30,302 nt of DNA from a virus. The notes beneath the pieces are model-generated. The model did not search any database, was not told the origin of the DNA, and saw nothing but the letters and a program-made list of their open reading frames with translations. Where the stretch lies: positions 1 through 30,302 of the IMG/VR virus record IMGVR_UViG_3300006790_000075. The stretch is one strand, 5' to 3'. Shown here piece after piece: positions 24,931 to 30,302 of this stretch (its first letter is position 1; each line of letters starts with the position of its first letter). Both the position numbers and the translations under genes were made by a program.

Positions 24931-25227
24931 ATGGCTGGTCCTTACAGGAACAACGTGGTCGTTGCGGCTGGCTACACGGACACGACGTTCAGCCCTCCGC
25001 TGGATGCTCTCTACGTGACGGCTGCGCCCGCCGGAAACATCACCATCACGGTCGGCAGCGACGACGTGGTTATAGCTTCAGCCCGCTTTGGGGCGGGCAC
25101 GCTGCTGGAGGTGGGTGACATCACTGCTGTCAGTGGGGGCGACGAGAGCTTTGCCTTCATCGGCTTGCGCGTTACGAACAAGTCGGGCAGCAGCAACACC
25201 AAGGCCGACGTAATTACGACGGGCTAA
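24931..25227 (+). CDS. Small beta-rich hypothetical protein
   Basis: This 98-residue protein has alternating strands and turns: GPYRNNVVVAAGYTDTTFSP, ALYVTAAPAGNITITVGSDD and FAFIGLRVTNKSGSSN. It looks like a small beta-sandwich, similar in style to the 24180 protein, and could be a spike-base, decoration or tail component. It starts two bases after the previous stop, with AAGAGG upstream, and its stop overlaps the next start (TAATG). No specific family is recognised. Confidence 0.55.
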   Translation: MAGPYRNNVVVAAGYTDTTFSPPLDALYVTAAPAGNITITVGSDDVVIASARFGAGTLLEVGDITAVSGGDESFAFIGLRVTNKSGSSNTKADVITTG

Positions 25228-25478
25228 TGGTTGAGCGCGGCGGCGAGAAGTTCTCGGGCTACAACAAGCCCAAGCGCACCCCGGGCCACGGCTCGAAGTC
25301 TCACGCCGTGCTCGCGAAAGTGGGCAGCAAGGTCAAGCTGATCCGCTTCGGTCAGAAGGGCGTCAGCGGATCGCCTGACGGCACCAAGCGCAACAAGGCG
25401 TTCAAGGCGAGGCACGCCAAGAACATCGCCAAGGGCAAGATGTCGGCTGCTTACTGGGCCAACAAGGTGAAGTGGTAA
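25227..25478 (+). CDS. DUF6321-like basic phage protein
   Basis: This 83-residue protein closely resembles a widespread phage family I recall as DUF6321. The diagnostic blocks are KFSGYNKPKRTPGHGSKSHA, VKLIRFGQKGVSGSPDGTKR and a C-terminal FKARHAKNIAKGKMSAAYWA, ending NKVKW. It is highly basic, with no known enzymatic role; virion or DNA association is suspected. TAATG overlap couples it to the previous gene. It is the last plus-strand gene before the structured element at 25483. Confidence 0.75.
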   Translation: MVERGGEKFSGYNKPKRTPGHGSKSHAVLAKVGSKVKLIRFGQKGVSGSPDGTKRNKAFKARHAKNIAKGKMSAAYWANKVKW

Positions 25479-25482
25479 AGAT

Positions 25483-25560
25483 CCACCCCGCGACGGGCTG
25501 CACCCGAATCCCCGGTGCTGTCCCTGCCTTCGGGGAATAAACGGTCCCGCCGCGAGGTGG
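25483..25560. terminator. Highly structured convergent region, terminator or RNA candidate
   Basis: The arms 25483-25497 and 25546-25560 pair with 13 of 15 matches. Inside, TCCCCG (25510-25515) can pair with CGGGGA (25531-25536), or GCACC (25500-25504) with GGTGC (25514-25518). A smaller GCCGG/CCGGC hairpin follows at about 25562-25577. The element fills the gap between the last plus-strand gene and the last minus-strand gene, so a two-way terminator is likely. A T tract is missing, so a processed RNA remains possible. Confidence 0.45.
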
Positions 25561-25581
25561 TGCCGGAACACCCGGCGAATG

Positions 25582-26346
25582 CTAGTCGTCTTGGTCCCCG
25601 TCCCAGCAGAGGCAGGACGTTTCGATGACCTCGGGGAACAGCTTACCCTGGGCTTCGTCAGCCTTGAGGAACGCTTCCCAACTGAACGAGCGGCCTAGCC
25701 CGGCGACAGTGTCGAGTTCGGCGTTGCGCTCCATGTCGATGGCGCGCTGTGCAAGCTCGGGGTAGCGTCGCTTCAGGTCGAGGATCTCGTTCTTCTTCGA
25801 GCCGGGGCAGAAGAAGCAGGCGGACTTGCCAGGGTTAGGCAGCCCGGCGCGTTCGAGCGCGAGCAGGCACTCCTCCCGTTCCCACATCCAGTCGATGAGT
25901 GGGTATTCGTAGCGATACTTCTCGTCTTCGGGGATCTGTGCTCGCCGTCGTTCTCCGATGTCGATGCCCAGATACTTCGTGACCTTCTCGCCTGCTGCCC
26001 AGACATCCTTGGCAGGCTGGTAGTTGTTGGCCCAGACCTCTTGCGGCTGCTTCTTATACTTGTGGCTGCACGACTTGAAGCCGTAGGCCAGGGACGGGAG
26101 CATCTTCTTGTAGAGGCAGTTGTGCTCCAGGTTCCGGTAGGTCTTCTGAGACGCACGGACTCGGGTGATCTCGGGGAAGCCATGCTTCTTGAGCCACCTG
26201 TCCATGATGTCCACGAACTGGTAGGTGTGCGGCTTCTCGCCGCCCGTGTCTGCGAACAGGATGGCGTCGCACTTCATGCCACGCTCCTGCATCCCGACGA
26301 GGAGGGCCGCGCTGTTCACGCCGCCGCCGAAGGAGACGATGATCAT
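25582..26346 (-). CDS. PAPS reductase-like PP-loop enzyme
   Basis: This 254-residue protein of the phosphoadenosine-phosphosulfate reductase / adenine nucleotide alpha-hydrolase family has an N-terminal PP-loop (MIIVSFGGGVNSAALL, about 3-16) and the FADTGGEKPHTY block. YGFKSCSHKYK follows, with a C-terminal cysteine set (CFFCPG at 177-181 and CLCW at 245-248, plus Cys77 and Cys93) that may bind metal or an iron-sulfur cluster. Phage members probably act on nucleotides or nucleic acid rather than in sulfur assimilation. It overlaps the helicase-loader stop in an ATGA, so it belongs to the replication operon. No DndA/B/D/E partners are visible, and its substrate is unknown. Confidence 0.75.
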   Translation of the reverse strand: MIIVSFGGGVNSAALLVGMQERGMKCDAILFADTGGEKPHTYQFVDIMDRWLKKHGFPEITRVRASQKTYRNLEHNCLYKKMLPSLAYGFKSCSHKYKKQPQEVWANNYQPAKDVWAAGEKVTKYLGIDIGERRRAQIPEDEKYRYEYPLIDWMWEREECLLALERAGLPNPGKSACFFCPGSKKNEILDLKRRYPELAQRAIDMERNAELDTVAGLGRSFSWEAFLKADEAQGKLFPEVIETSCLCWDGDQDD

Positions 26347-27155
26347 TTCCGCTGGTCCTCCCAGTAGAAACCCAGCATCTGCCCGCCCTCTCTCAATCGT
26401 GAGACGAGCGCGTCTCCCAAGTATGAGACGATGTCGTCCTTGCTCATGTTCGAGATCAGGATGGTCGGTCGCACCTCGCGGTAGCGCCGGTCGAGCAGGG
26501 CGAACAGGCTGTCGGTAGCGTGCTGGCTGTCCTTGTGCCTACCCACCTCGTCGATCACCAGCAGGCTGGGGCCGATGTAATCTGCGAGCACGTCGATCTC
26601 CCGCTCTTCAGCGTCGGCGTTGTAGGTGTTGCGTAGCCGTGCCAGGAAATCGTTAGCCGTTACGTAGCGTGCGGTGTGGTCACGCTTGAGGATGATCTCG
26701 TTGACGATGGCGCAGGCGGCGTAGGTCTTGCCGGTGCCGGGGTTGCCGACGAAGATCATGTTCTTGCCACGTTCGAGCGCGATGTCGAACCCTTCGACGT
26801 AGGCTTTGAGCTTCTGGCCTACGCCCTCCATGCCTTCGTGGTCGTCGCGCCACTCTTGCAGATGGGCAGATCGGTAACGGGGAGGCACGCCAGCAGCCGC
26901 CAGCATCAGGTCGTGTAGCCGGTGCTCGACGTGCGGATCATCGACAGAGCAGGTGTCGTAACGCTCCCGAAGTTGCGCCTCCTCCTCCTCGATCTCGGTG
27001 TTGCACTCCGGGCACTTCGTCCAGAACGCCTGGATGCGGGGATGCCGGTGAGCCATGAGCGAGGACTCATAGGTTCCGTGCTTCTCGCACTCCTTGGTAG
27101 CGTCCTCGACCTCGCGCCATGCTTCGAGGTAGTGCGCGTTGTCACTCTCTTCCAT
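26343..27155 (-). CDS. DnaC-like replicative helicase loader
   Basis: This 270-residue AAA+ protein shows Walker A GNPGTGKT (137-144), Walker B LLVIDE (198-203), a sensor-1-like ISN (234-236) and SRLREGG (252-258) with likely arginine finger or sensor 2. The N-terminal region has a possible zinc ribbon (CEKHG near 23 and CPEC at 48-51). This domain order is that of DnaC/IstB-type loaders used by phages to place the replicative helicase. A strong AAGGAGGG site precedes the ATG. It is encoded downstream of the initiator and ATGA-coupled to the PP-loop enzyme. No phage helicase is seen in this window. Confidence 0.85.
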   Translation of the reverse strand: MEESDNAHYLEAWREVEDATKECEKHGTYESSLMAHRHPRIQAFWTKCPECNTEIEEEEAQLRERYDTCSVDDPHVEHRLHDLMLAAAGVPPRYRSAHLQEWRDDHEGMEGVGQKLKAYVEGFDIALERGKNMIFVGNPGTGKTYAACAIVNEIILKRDHTARYVTANDFLARLRNTYNADAEEREIDVLADYIGPSLLVIDEVGRHKDSQHATDSLFALLDRRYREVRPTILISNMSKDDIVSYLGDALVSRLREGGQMLGFYWEDQRK

Positions 27156-27180
27156 TCTAACAGCCCTCCTTTTGCCTGTG

Positions 27181-27221
27181 CTGGACGATTCCTGGCTCCG
27201 CCTGTCCAGACAGCCTGGACA
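27181..27221 (-). promoter_or_regulatory. Competing hairpins between initiator and helicase-loader genes
   Basis: TGTCCAG (27203-27209) pairs perfectly with CTGGACA (27215-27221) in a 7-bp hairpin. GTCCAG (27204-27209) can instead pair with CTGGAC (27181-27186). Two mutually exclusive hairpins in the 77-base leader before the helicase-loader ribosome-binding site look like a simple switch or processing site. Confidence 0.35.
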
Positions 27222-27232
27222 CGTTGCGTCGC

Positions 27233-27964
27233 TTAGAAGTCAATCTCGCCCGCCTCAGAGATGTCACCCTTGTAGACCTTGCGGTTGTCCTTGTTCAGCC
27301 ACTCGGCCTTGACGCTCGCCCACCCCCGGTCGAGGCACGTCTCAAGGGCTTCTTGCAGCGTGATGCCCGCGAGCTTGGCCTGCTTGCGAAGCCCGTTCAA
27401 GACTCGGGTTGTGACGGTCGCCTTCTTCTTGCGGCGCATCGTCGTGAACTCCAGCCACACGTCGTCGGTCACGTCGTCCGGCTTCTCCGCCCACTTGGCA
27501 CTAGCTTTGCTCTTAGTACTACTAGTACTACTAGTACTATCCTGTACTGTACTAGAGGGGGGTGTGGGGGGGGTGGTTTCGGGTGTGACGTTACGGATAC
27601 CCTGGGTAGCGTTAGCCGTGGCGTTACGGTGACGCCATCTGCGGACACGTTCCGCAGCCTTGGCTTGGCTCTCGGTCTGCCGCTGCCGGTAGTCACCGAC
27701 ACGGTGGACGACCACGGTGTCGTCGTCGTAGGCCGTCACCATCTTCGCCTTCTCAAGCTCGACCAGAGCCTTCTGAGAAGACTGGATTCCCAGCCCTGAG
27801 ATCTCAGCGCAGACCCGGAAGTCTTCGTCCACCACGATCTCACCCTTGTCGTCCGTCTTCAGCAGCAGGCAGATGAACAGCCAGCGGGCCGGGATCGAGA
27901 TGTTGTCACCCCACAGGGGCGACGCAAGAAGCTCGTTGCCGAGCAACCTCGTTTGTCCTTTCAT
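27233..27964 (-). CDS. Replication initiator / replisome organiser
   Basis: The product is 243 residues from the ATG at 27964. A TTG at 28000 would add 12 residues but has no ribosome-binding site; the ATG has GGAAGG directly next to it. The N-terminal half reads as a winged-helix domain (PARWLFICLLLKTDDKGEIV, then GIQSSQKALVELEKAKMVTA). A Ser/Thr/Pro-rich linker follows (TTPPTPPSST, STSSTSST), then a C-terminal helical domain (VWLEFTTMRRKKKATVTTRV, then GWASVKAEWL) of the type found next to phage helicase loaders. The gene lies directly upstream of DnaC, as in lambda O-P-like modules. The linker is encoded by repeats that may be the origin. Confidence 0.7.
   Translation of the reverse strand: MKGQTRLLGNELLASPLWGDNISIPARWLFICLLLKTDDKGEIVVDEDFRVCAEISGLGIQSSQKALVELEKAKMVTAYDDDTVVVHRVGDYRQRQTESQAKAAERVRRWRHRNATANATQGIRNVTPETTPPTPPSSTVQDSTSSTSSTKSKASAKWAEKPDDVTDDVWLEFTTMRRKKKATVTTRVLNGLRKQAKLAGITLQEALETCLDRGWASVKAEWLNKDNRKVYKGDISEAGEIDF
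27515..27539. repeat. Iteron-like tandem repeat inside the initiator gene
   Basis: AGTACTACT is repeated nearly three times (27515-27523, 27524-27532, 27533-27539), followed by a similar GTACTGTACTA. It encodes the Ser/Thr linker on the minus strand. Together with G runs at 27557-27562 and 27566-27573, it forms a candidate origin of the lambda-ori type within the initiator gene. Confidence 0.5.
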
Positions 27965-28012
27965 CCTTCCACACGTAACGCGAACGGTTACCCGTGTCAA
28001 AGGAAAAGGGAA

Positions 28013-28154
28013 GCCGGAACCCCCGGGTCAAGGGGAAGGGAGGGCAGCGGCGCGTCTCGTCAGCGCGCCACGGTCAGGTAGGGGTTCCGGCCCCAAGTGT
28101 GCTATGTAAAAGGCAGCAGCGACTGGCAGGGAAAGGAAAGCGAAAGCCTGCCAG
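28013..28154. other. Purine-rich, hairpin-rich region upstream of the initiator (origin or regulatory candidate)
   Basis: The 234 bases between the initiator and the nuclease-like gene hold no convincing gene. GCCGGAACCCC (28013-28023) pairs with GGGGTTCCGGC (28081-28091), enclosing GGCGCG/CGCGCC (28049-28054 with 28064-28069). A second hairpin, CTGGCAGG/CCTGCCAG (28123-28130 with 28147-28154), has a 16-base loop that is almost all purine. Plus-strand purine tracts run from 27999 to 28146. No clear sigma-70 promoter was found. Confidence 0.4.
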
Positions 28155-28234
28155 CCGCCACCACACACGTCCGAAACGCTTACCCCTCTCAACTGGCTCG
28201 CGTCGGTGTTCTTGTCTACCATCACGTTCACGCC

Positions 28235-28630
28235 ATGTCCAGCCCGACCCAGAGATCACTGCAACACTGCCGAAAGCAGGGCTGGACCGCTGGTGTTGTC
28301 GAGAAGTGGAACCAGTTTGCGAACGTCCGGCAGGACTTGTTCGGCTGCATCGACATCATCGTGATCGACGATCTCGAACAGGGTCCGCTCGCCGTGCAGG
28401 CCACGTCGGGCACCGGGCACGCTGCGAGACGGAAGAAGTCTATCGCGGAGCCACGACTCAAGCTGTGGCTCGAAAGCCCAGCACGCTTCGAGGTGTGGTC
28501 GTGGTCGCAAAGAGGGCCGAAGGGCAAGCGTAAGCTATGGACCCTTCGGCGTGAGCCAATCACCCTCGCTCACCTAGAACAGCACGAAGACGATCCGTCT
28601 TCACCTTCAGAGCGTGAGCCAGAAGGGTGA
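28235..28630 (+). CDS. Putative PD-(D/E)xK-type nuclease (Holliday-resolvase-like)
   Basis: This 131-residue protein starts at ATG 28235, where similarity to a phage/bacterial family I recall begins. A start at 28097 would only add hairpin-encoded residues. Key blocks are PTQRSLQHCRKQGWTAGVVE, VRQDLFGCIDIIVID and LAVQAT, with Glu23, Asp34 and Asp40 and a Q-x-T in place of the usual ExK. This fits a degenerate resolvase-like nuclease fold. It is the only plus-strand gene among the replication genes, and its last 71 bases overlap the XRE gene tail to tail. No Shine-Dalgarno sequence is obvious. Confidence 0.55.
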   Translation: MSSPTQRSLQHCRKQGWTAGVVEKWNQFANVRQDLFGCIDIIVIDDLEQGPLAVQATSGTGHAARRKKSIAEPRLKLWLESPARFEVWSWSQRGPKGKRKLWTLRREPITLAHLEQHEDDPSSPSEREPEG

Positions 28631-28802
28631 TCGTGCCGTTGGTTGGTTCGCATAGGCCGTAGTGGCAGTTGAAGATAGTCCTCGCGCTGACGCCCGAAGA
28701 CTCTGACAGTGCATCGACGGATGTAAAACCCGCCGCGTGCATCAGTCCGTAGAGCCCCGCTTCAAGGCTCTGATCTGCATGAGGATGTCTCGTCTTTCCC
28801 AT
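28560..28802 (-). CDS. XRE/Cro-type helix-turn-helix protein
   Basis: This is an 80-residue protein. Residues 14-75 read as a Cro/CI-like domain: LYGLMHAAGFTSVDALSESS, GVSARTIFNCHYG, and TITLLAHALKVKTDRLRAVL. It could be a phage regulator and might bind the palindrome at 24067. The start at 28802 keeps helix 1 complete. An internal ATG at 28742 makes a TGATG with the zinc-ribbon gene and is the alternative. Neither has a clear ribosome-binding site. It overlaps the nuclease-like gene on the other strand by 71 bases. Confidence 0.65.
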   Translation of the reverse strand: MGKTRHPHADQSLEAGLYGLMHAAGFTSVDALSESSGVSARTIFNCHYGLCEPTNGTITLLAHALKVKTDRLRAVLGERG

Positions 28803-29005
28803 GGCATACAGTGCTCAAGTTTGTTGGTTAGTTTGAGTAGGGCTTCCGCTCTCTCCCTGTCCCTCACATCCTTCGACGACGTTCGGTTCCGGCATAAGTT
28901 GCAGAATCCATTGTAGTCGATGCCAGTGACGTGTGTGTCGTGCCCCTGCTCGCAGAACTGGGTGACGACTCGATAGAGTCTTGGCTTCGGCTGGCTCGAT
29001 CCCAT
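28742..29005 (-). CDS. Small zinc-ribbon protein
   Basis: This is an 87-residue protein. Cys18-x-x-x-His22 and Cys35-x-x-Cys38 in FCEQGHDTHVTGIDYNGFCN form a plausible zinc site of a kind common in small phage proteins, followed by a charged helical tail. It lies between the DnaA-like gene and the XRE gene. It overlaps the DnaA-like frame by 191 bases in a different frame, so one reading may be run-on. This reading has the better defined domain over the shared part. Confidence 0.55.
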   Translation of the reverse strand: MGSSQPKPRLYRVVTQFCEQGHDTHVTGIDYNGFCNLCRNRTSSKDVRDRERAEALLKLTNKLEHCMPWERRDILMQIRALKRGSTD

Positions 29006-29285
29006 TCGCTAGATCCTCCTCGATCTTGTCTATGGCAGAACGGTAGACCGGGTTGTCCCGCATCTCCTTGGCCCGCTTGAGCCAGTAGATGCAGGTCGTG
29101 TGGTCTTCCCTGTTCAAGTAGCAGGTAATGTCCTCCAAGCACATGGTCGTGTGCTTGCGGATCAGGAACGCCGCGAACATCCTCGGCACGCTGACTGCGC
29201 GGACTCGACTGAGTCCCCAGATAGCCTCGGGCGTGACGGAGAACGCATCAGCGACAGCAAGCAAGATGTGGGCAGCTTTATGCAT
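28815..29285 (-). CDS. Stand-alone DnaA domain IV-like protein
   Basis: This is a 156-residue protein. Residues 4-90 match the DnaA C-terminal DNA-binding domain: AHILLAVADAFSVTPEAIWG, a basic loop with RVRAVSVPRMFAAFLIRKHT, and the signature REDHTTCIYWLKRA (59-72), equivalent to GRDHTTV in DnaA. No AAA+ domain is present. It may bind DnaA boxes to recruit or block host DnaA, or act as a regulator. The region after about residue 95 overlaps the zinc-ribbon gene in another frame and may be non-conserved. The start overlaps the previous gene by eight bases. Confidence 0.75.
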   Translation of the reverse strand: MHKAAHILLAVADAFSVTPEAIWGLSRVRAVSVPRMFAAFLIRKHTTMCLEDITCYLNREDHTTCIYWLKRAKEMRDNPVYRSAIDKIEEDLANGIEPAEAKTLSSRHPVLRAGARHTRHWHRLQWILQLMPEPNVVEGCEGQGESGSPTQTNQQT

Positions 29286-29688
29286 TCACTGCCCATACCA
29301 CATTCATCCTTCCACTGGGAGAACGAAGACGACGACCGCTGTCCCTGACCTTGCCCATGCGGACAAGCTCGGCACGTCGCGTCCTCGCCCCGCTGTCAGA
29401 CATGCGGCCACGAAGAGCCGCTACCAACTCGGTGTCGGTCAGCGGCCTGACACGCAGCACATCGAGCACGACCTGCCGGGTCTTGTTCATGGTCAGAGGA
29501 GTCGGACCCTGACGGCTAGTCTCAGGGTCAAGCACCCTGCTCCTAGCCTCGGCATTCATGTCTTCGATGGCGCACTTCAGCGCCTGGATCGCATCGTCTA
29601 GCTGCGGAGGCAGGGGCGTGGACATCGAAAGACGCCACGCCTGCACCACCTGACCAGCTTGAGCGAGCACCTTGCTACGGGGACTCAC
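29278..29688 (-). CDS. Winged-helix DNA-binding protein
   Basis: This 136-residue protein starts at GTG 29688 in a GTGA overlap with the annealing-protein stop. Residues about 66-135 form a winged-helix-like segment: TMNKTRQVVLDVLRVRPLTD, TELVAALRGRM, ARTRRAELVRMGKVRDSGRR and a final VVWAV strand, as in many phage replication-module proteins. The N-terminal part is a helix-rich, probably flexible region. A regulatory or replication-accessory role is likely. It overlaps the DnaA-like gene by eight bases. Confidence 0.6.
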   Translation of the reverse strand: MSPRSKVLAQAGQVVQAWRLSMSTPLPPQLDDAIQALKCAIEDMNAEARSRVLDPETSRQGPTPLTMNKTRQVVLDVLRVRPLTDTELVAALRGRMSDSGARTRRAELVRMGKVRDSGRRLRSPSGRMNVVWAVNA

Positions 29689-30302
29689 GAACGATCCTTC
29701 TGTTCAACACCAAGGGCTTCCTTGAGGATCGCCATGTGCTCCTGACCTGCGTCGCGTAGCTCCGCGAGGTCGTCGCCCACGATCTTGCTCGCCTTCACGC
29801 GAGCACCCCACGCCTTGAAGGACGGCATGTCCTTGACGTTCTCCAGCGCAGCGAGCGCGTGCTCCTTCAAGGGGAACGGCTCAAGCACAGGCTTCTTCGG
29901 CTTCGGCTTAGGCGCAGGCTCGTCCCGTTCCAGCGGGTCGTCCTTGCTCCAGAGCTTCCAGCCCAGCCCGAACAGCAACGCCGCTGCCTTGCACATGCCA
30001 CGCACGAAGGCGTCGCTGATGTCACGGGCGTCCGGCTGCTGCTTGGCTTGCATCCGGTGATCCATGACAGCGTGCGGGATCAGTTGCGTGGCCTGACCCT
30101 CGGGTCCGATGAACCCGAGCATCAAGTAACACGAACCGTCCGGCGCACGGTGTGCGATGCTGCCGTCTTCGAGCGACGGCTTGGCGTAGGGCTGCCACCC
30201 CGGCGCGTGCTCGCGCAGGTAGTAGGCGATCTTCGCCCAGTTCACGTAGTCGGCAGCGAAGTTGCCGCCGCCCTTCTTGCTTACGTCGTCAGCCTTGACG
30301 AC
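29685..30302 (-). CDS. DUF1071-type single-strand annealing protein (5' end outside window)
   Basis: The frame is open to the right edge, so the N-terminus is cut; the GTG at 30245 is internal. The visible 205 residues include SKKGGGNFAADYVNWAKIAY, then a GSCYLMLGFIGPEG-like strand pair, and IPHAVMDHRMQAKQQPDARD with DAFVRGMCKAAALLFGLGWK. This layout resembles the DUF1071 Sak/RecT-like annealing family, ending in the GLGxxLW motif. A Lys/Pro linker (PAPKPKPKKP) leads to a helical C-terminus. The protein would pair complementary single strands in phage recombination. The call rests on motif order, not a search. Confidence 0.55.
   Translation of the reverse strand, partial: VVKADDVSKKGGGNFAADYVNWAKIAYYLREHAPGWQPYAKPSLEDGSIAHRAPDGSCYLMLGFIGPEGQATQLIPHAVMDHRMQAKQQPDARDISDAFVRGMCKAAALLFGLGWKLWSKDDPLERDEPAPKPKPKKPVLEPFPLKEHALAALENVKDMPSFKAWGARVKASKIVGDDLAELRDAGQEHMAILKEALGVEQKDRS

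Noticed and set aside
25481-25580. tRNA-like or riboswitch element
   Set aside because: A GAATC-like core caught the eye, but no T-arm, acceptor stem or anticodon arm could be formed, and no known riboswitch motif is present.
27972-28000. TTGACA at 28000-27995 as a -35 for a leaderless initiator transcript
   Set aside because: Spacing would be 17 bases, but the -10 would read TACGTG, too poor to call a promoter.
1-30302. CRISPR array, diversity-generating retroelement, integrase or transposon
   Set aside because: BPP-1-like phages can carry retroelements, but no reverse transcriptase, template/variable repeat pair, regular spacer array, recombinase or insertion sequence was seen.

Overview
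This window is part of the genome of a tailed, podovirus-like bacteriophage. It is GC-rich and densely packed, with most neighbouring genes joined by ATGA, TAATG or TGATG stop/start overlaps. Two proteins carry clear lipoprotein signals, which suggests a Gram-negative (two-membrane) host. The host cannot be named from this sequence. The capsid genes look like the Bordetella phage BPP-1 (Bbp16-19) group. The tail and internal proteins follow the T7 gp11-gp12-gp14-gp15-gp16 order, with greatly enlarged proteins. Terminase, portal, DNA polymerase, endolysin and integrase are not visible and, if present, lie outside the window. All family names come from reading motifs by eye, without any database search.

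Layout. 1-2121 (+): the end of a beta-rich protein, then a coupled cassette of a small coiled-coil/membrane protein (holin-like), a short lipoprotein, a three-HTH Fis-like protein and a larger lipoprotein, ending at a hairpin terminator. 2172-4824 (+): Bbp19-like protein, scaffold, major capsid protein, Bbp16-like capsid protein, and a small basic-tailed protein. 4830-4879: a predicted RNA pseudoknot just before the tail genes. 4895-13044 (+): an SGNH/sialate-esterase-like domain, split by a very long fibre-like insertion and fused to a gp11-like adaptor, then a giant tail nozzle protein. 13046-23420 (+): gp14-, gp15- and gp16-like internal (ejection) proteins; the last is 2397 residues with an HELTH metallopeptidase site.

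23380-24179: an inverted two-gene cassette on the minus strand with its own extended -10 promoter, in a repeat-rich regulatory region. 24180-25478 (+): a beta-rich virion-type protein, two tiny lysine-rich proteins, another small beta protein and a DUF6321-like basic protein. 25483-25560: a strongly structured element where the plus and minus blocks converge.

25582-30302 is mainly minus-strand replication and recombination. In the direction of transcription there is a DUF1071-type annealing protein (cut by the window edge), a winged-helix protein, a stand-alone DnaA domain IV protein, a zinc-ribbon protein and an XRE-type HTH protein. After one plus-strand nuclease-like gene come a replication initiator, a DnaC-like helicase loader and a PAPS-reductase-like PP-loop enzyme. 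The initiator gene holds iteron-like repeats and a G-rich tract in its linker, and the region upstream of it is rich in hairpins and purines. Both are candidate origins. The likely working picture is that the initiator and DnaC-like loader bring a helicase to a phage origin, the annealing protein and resolvase-like protein handle recombination, and the plus-strand operon builds the virion.
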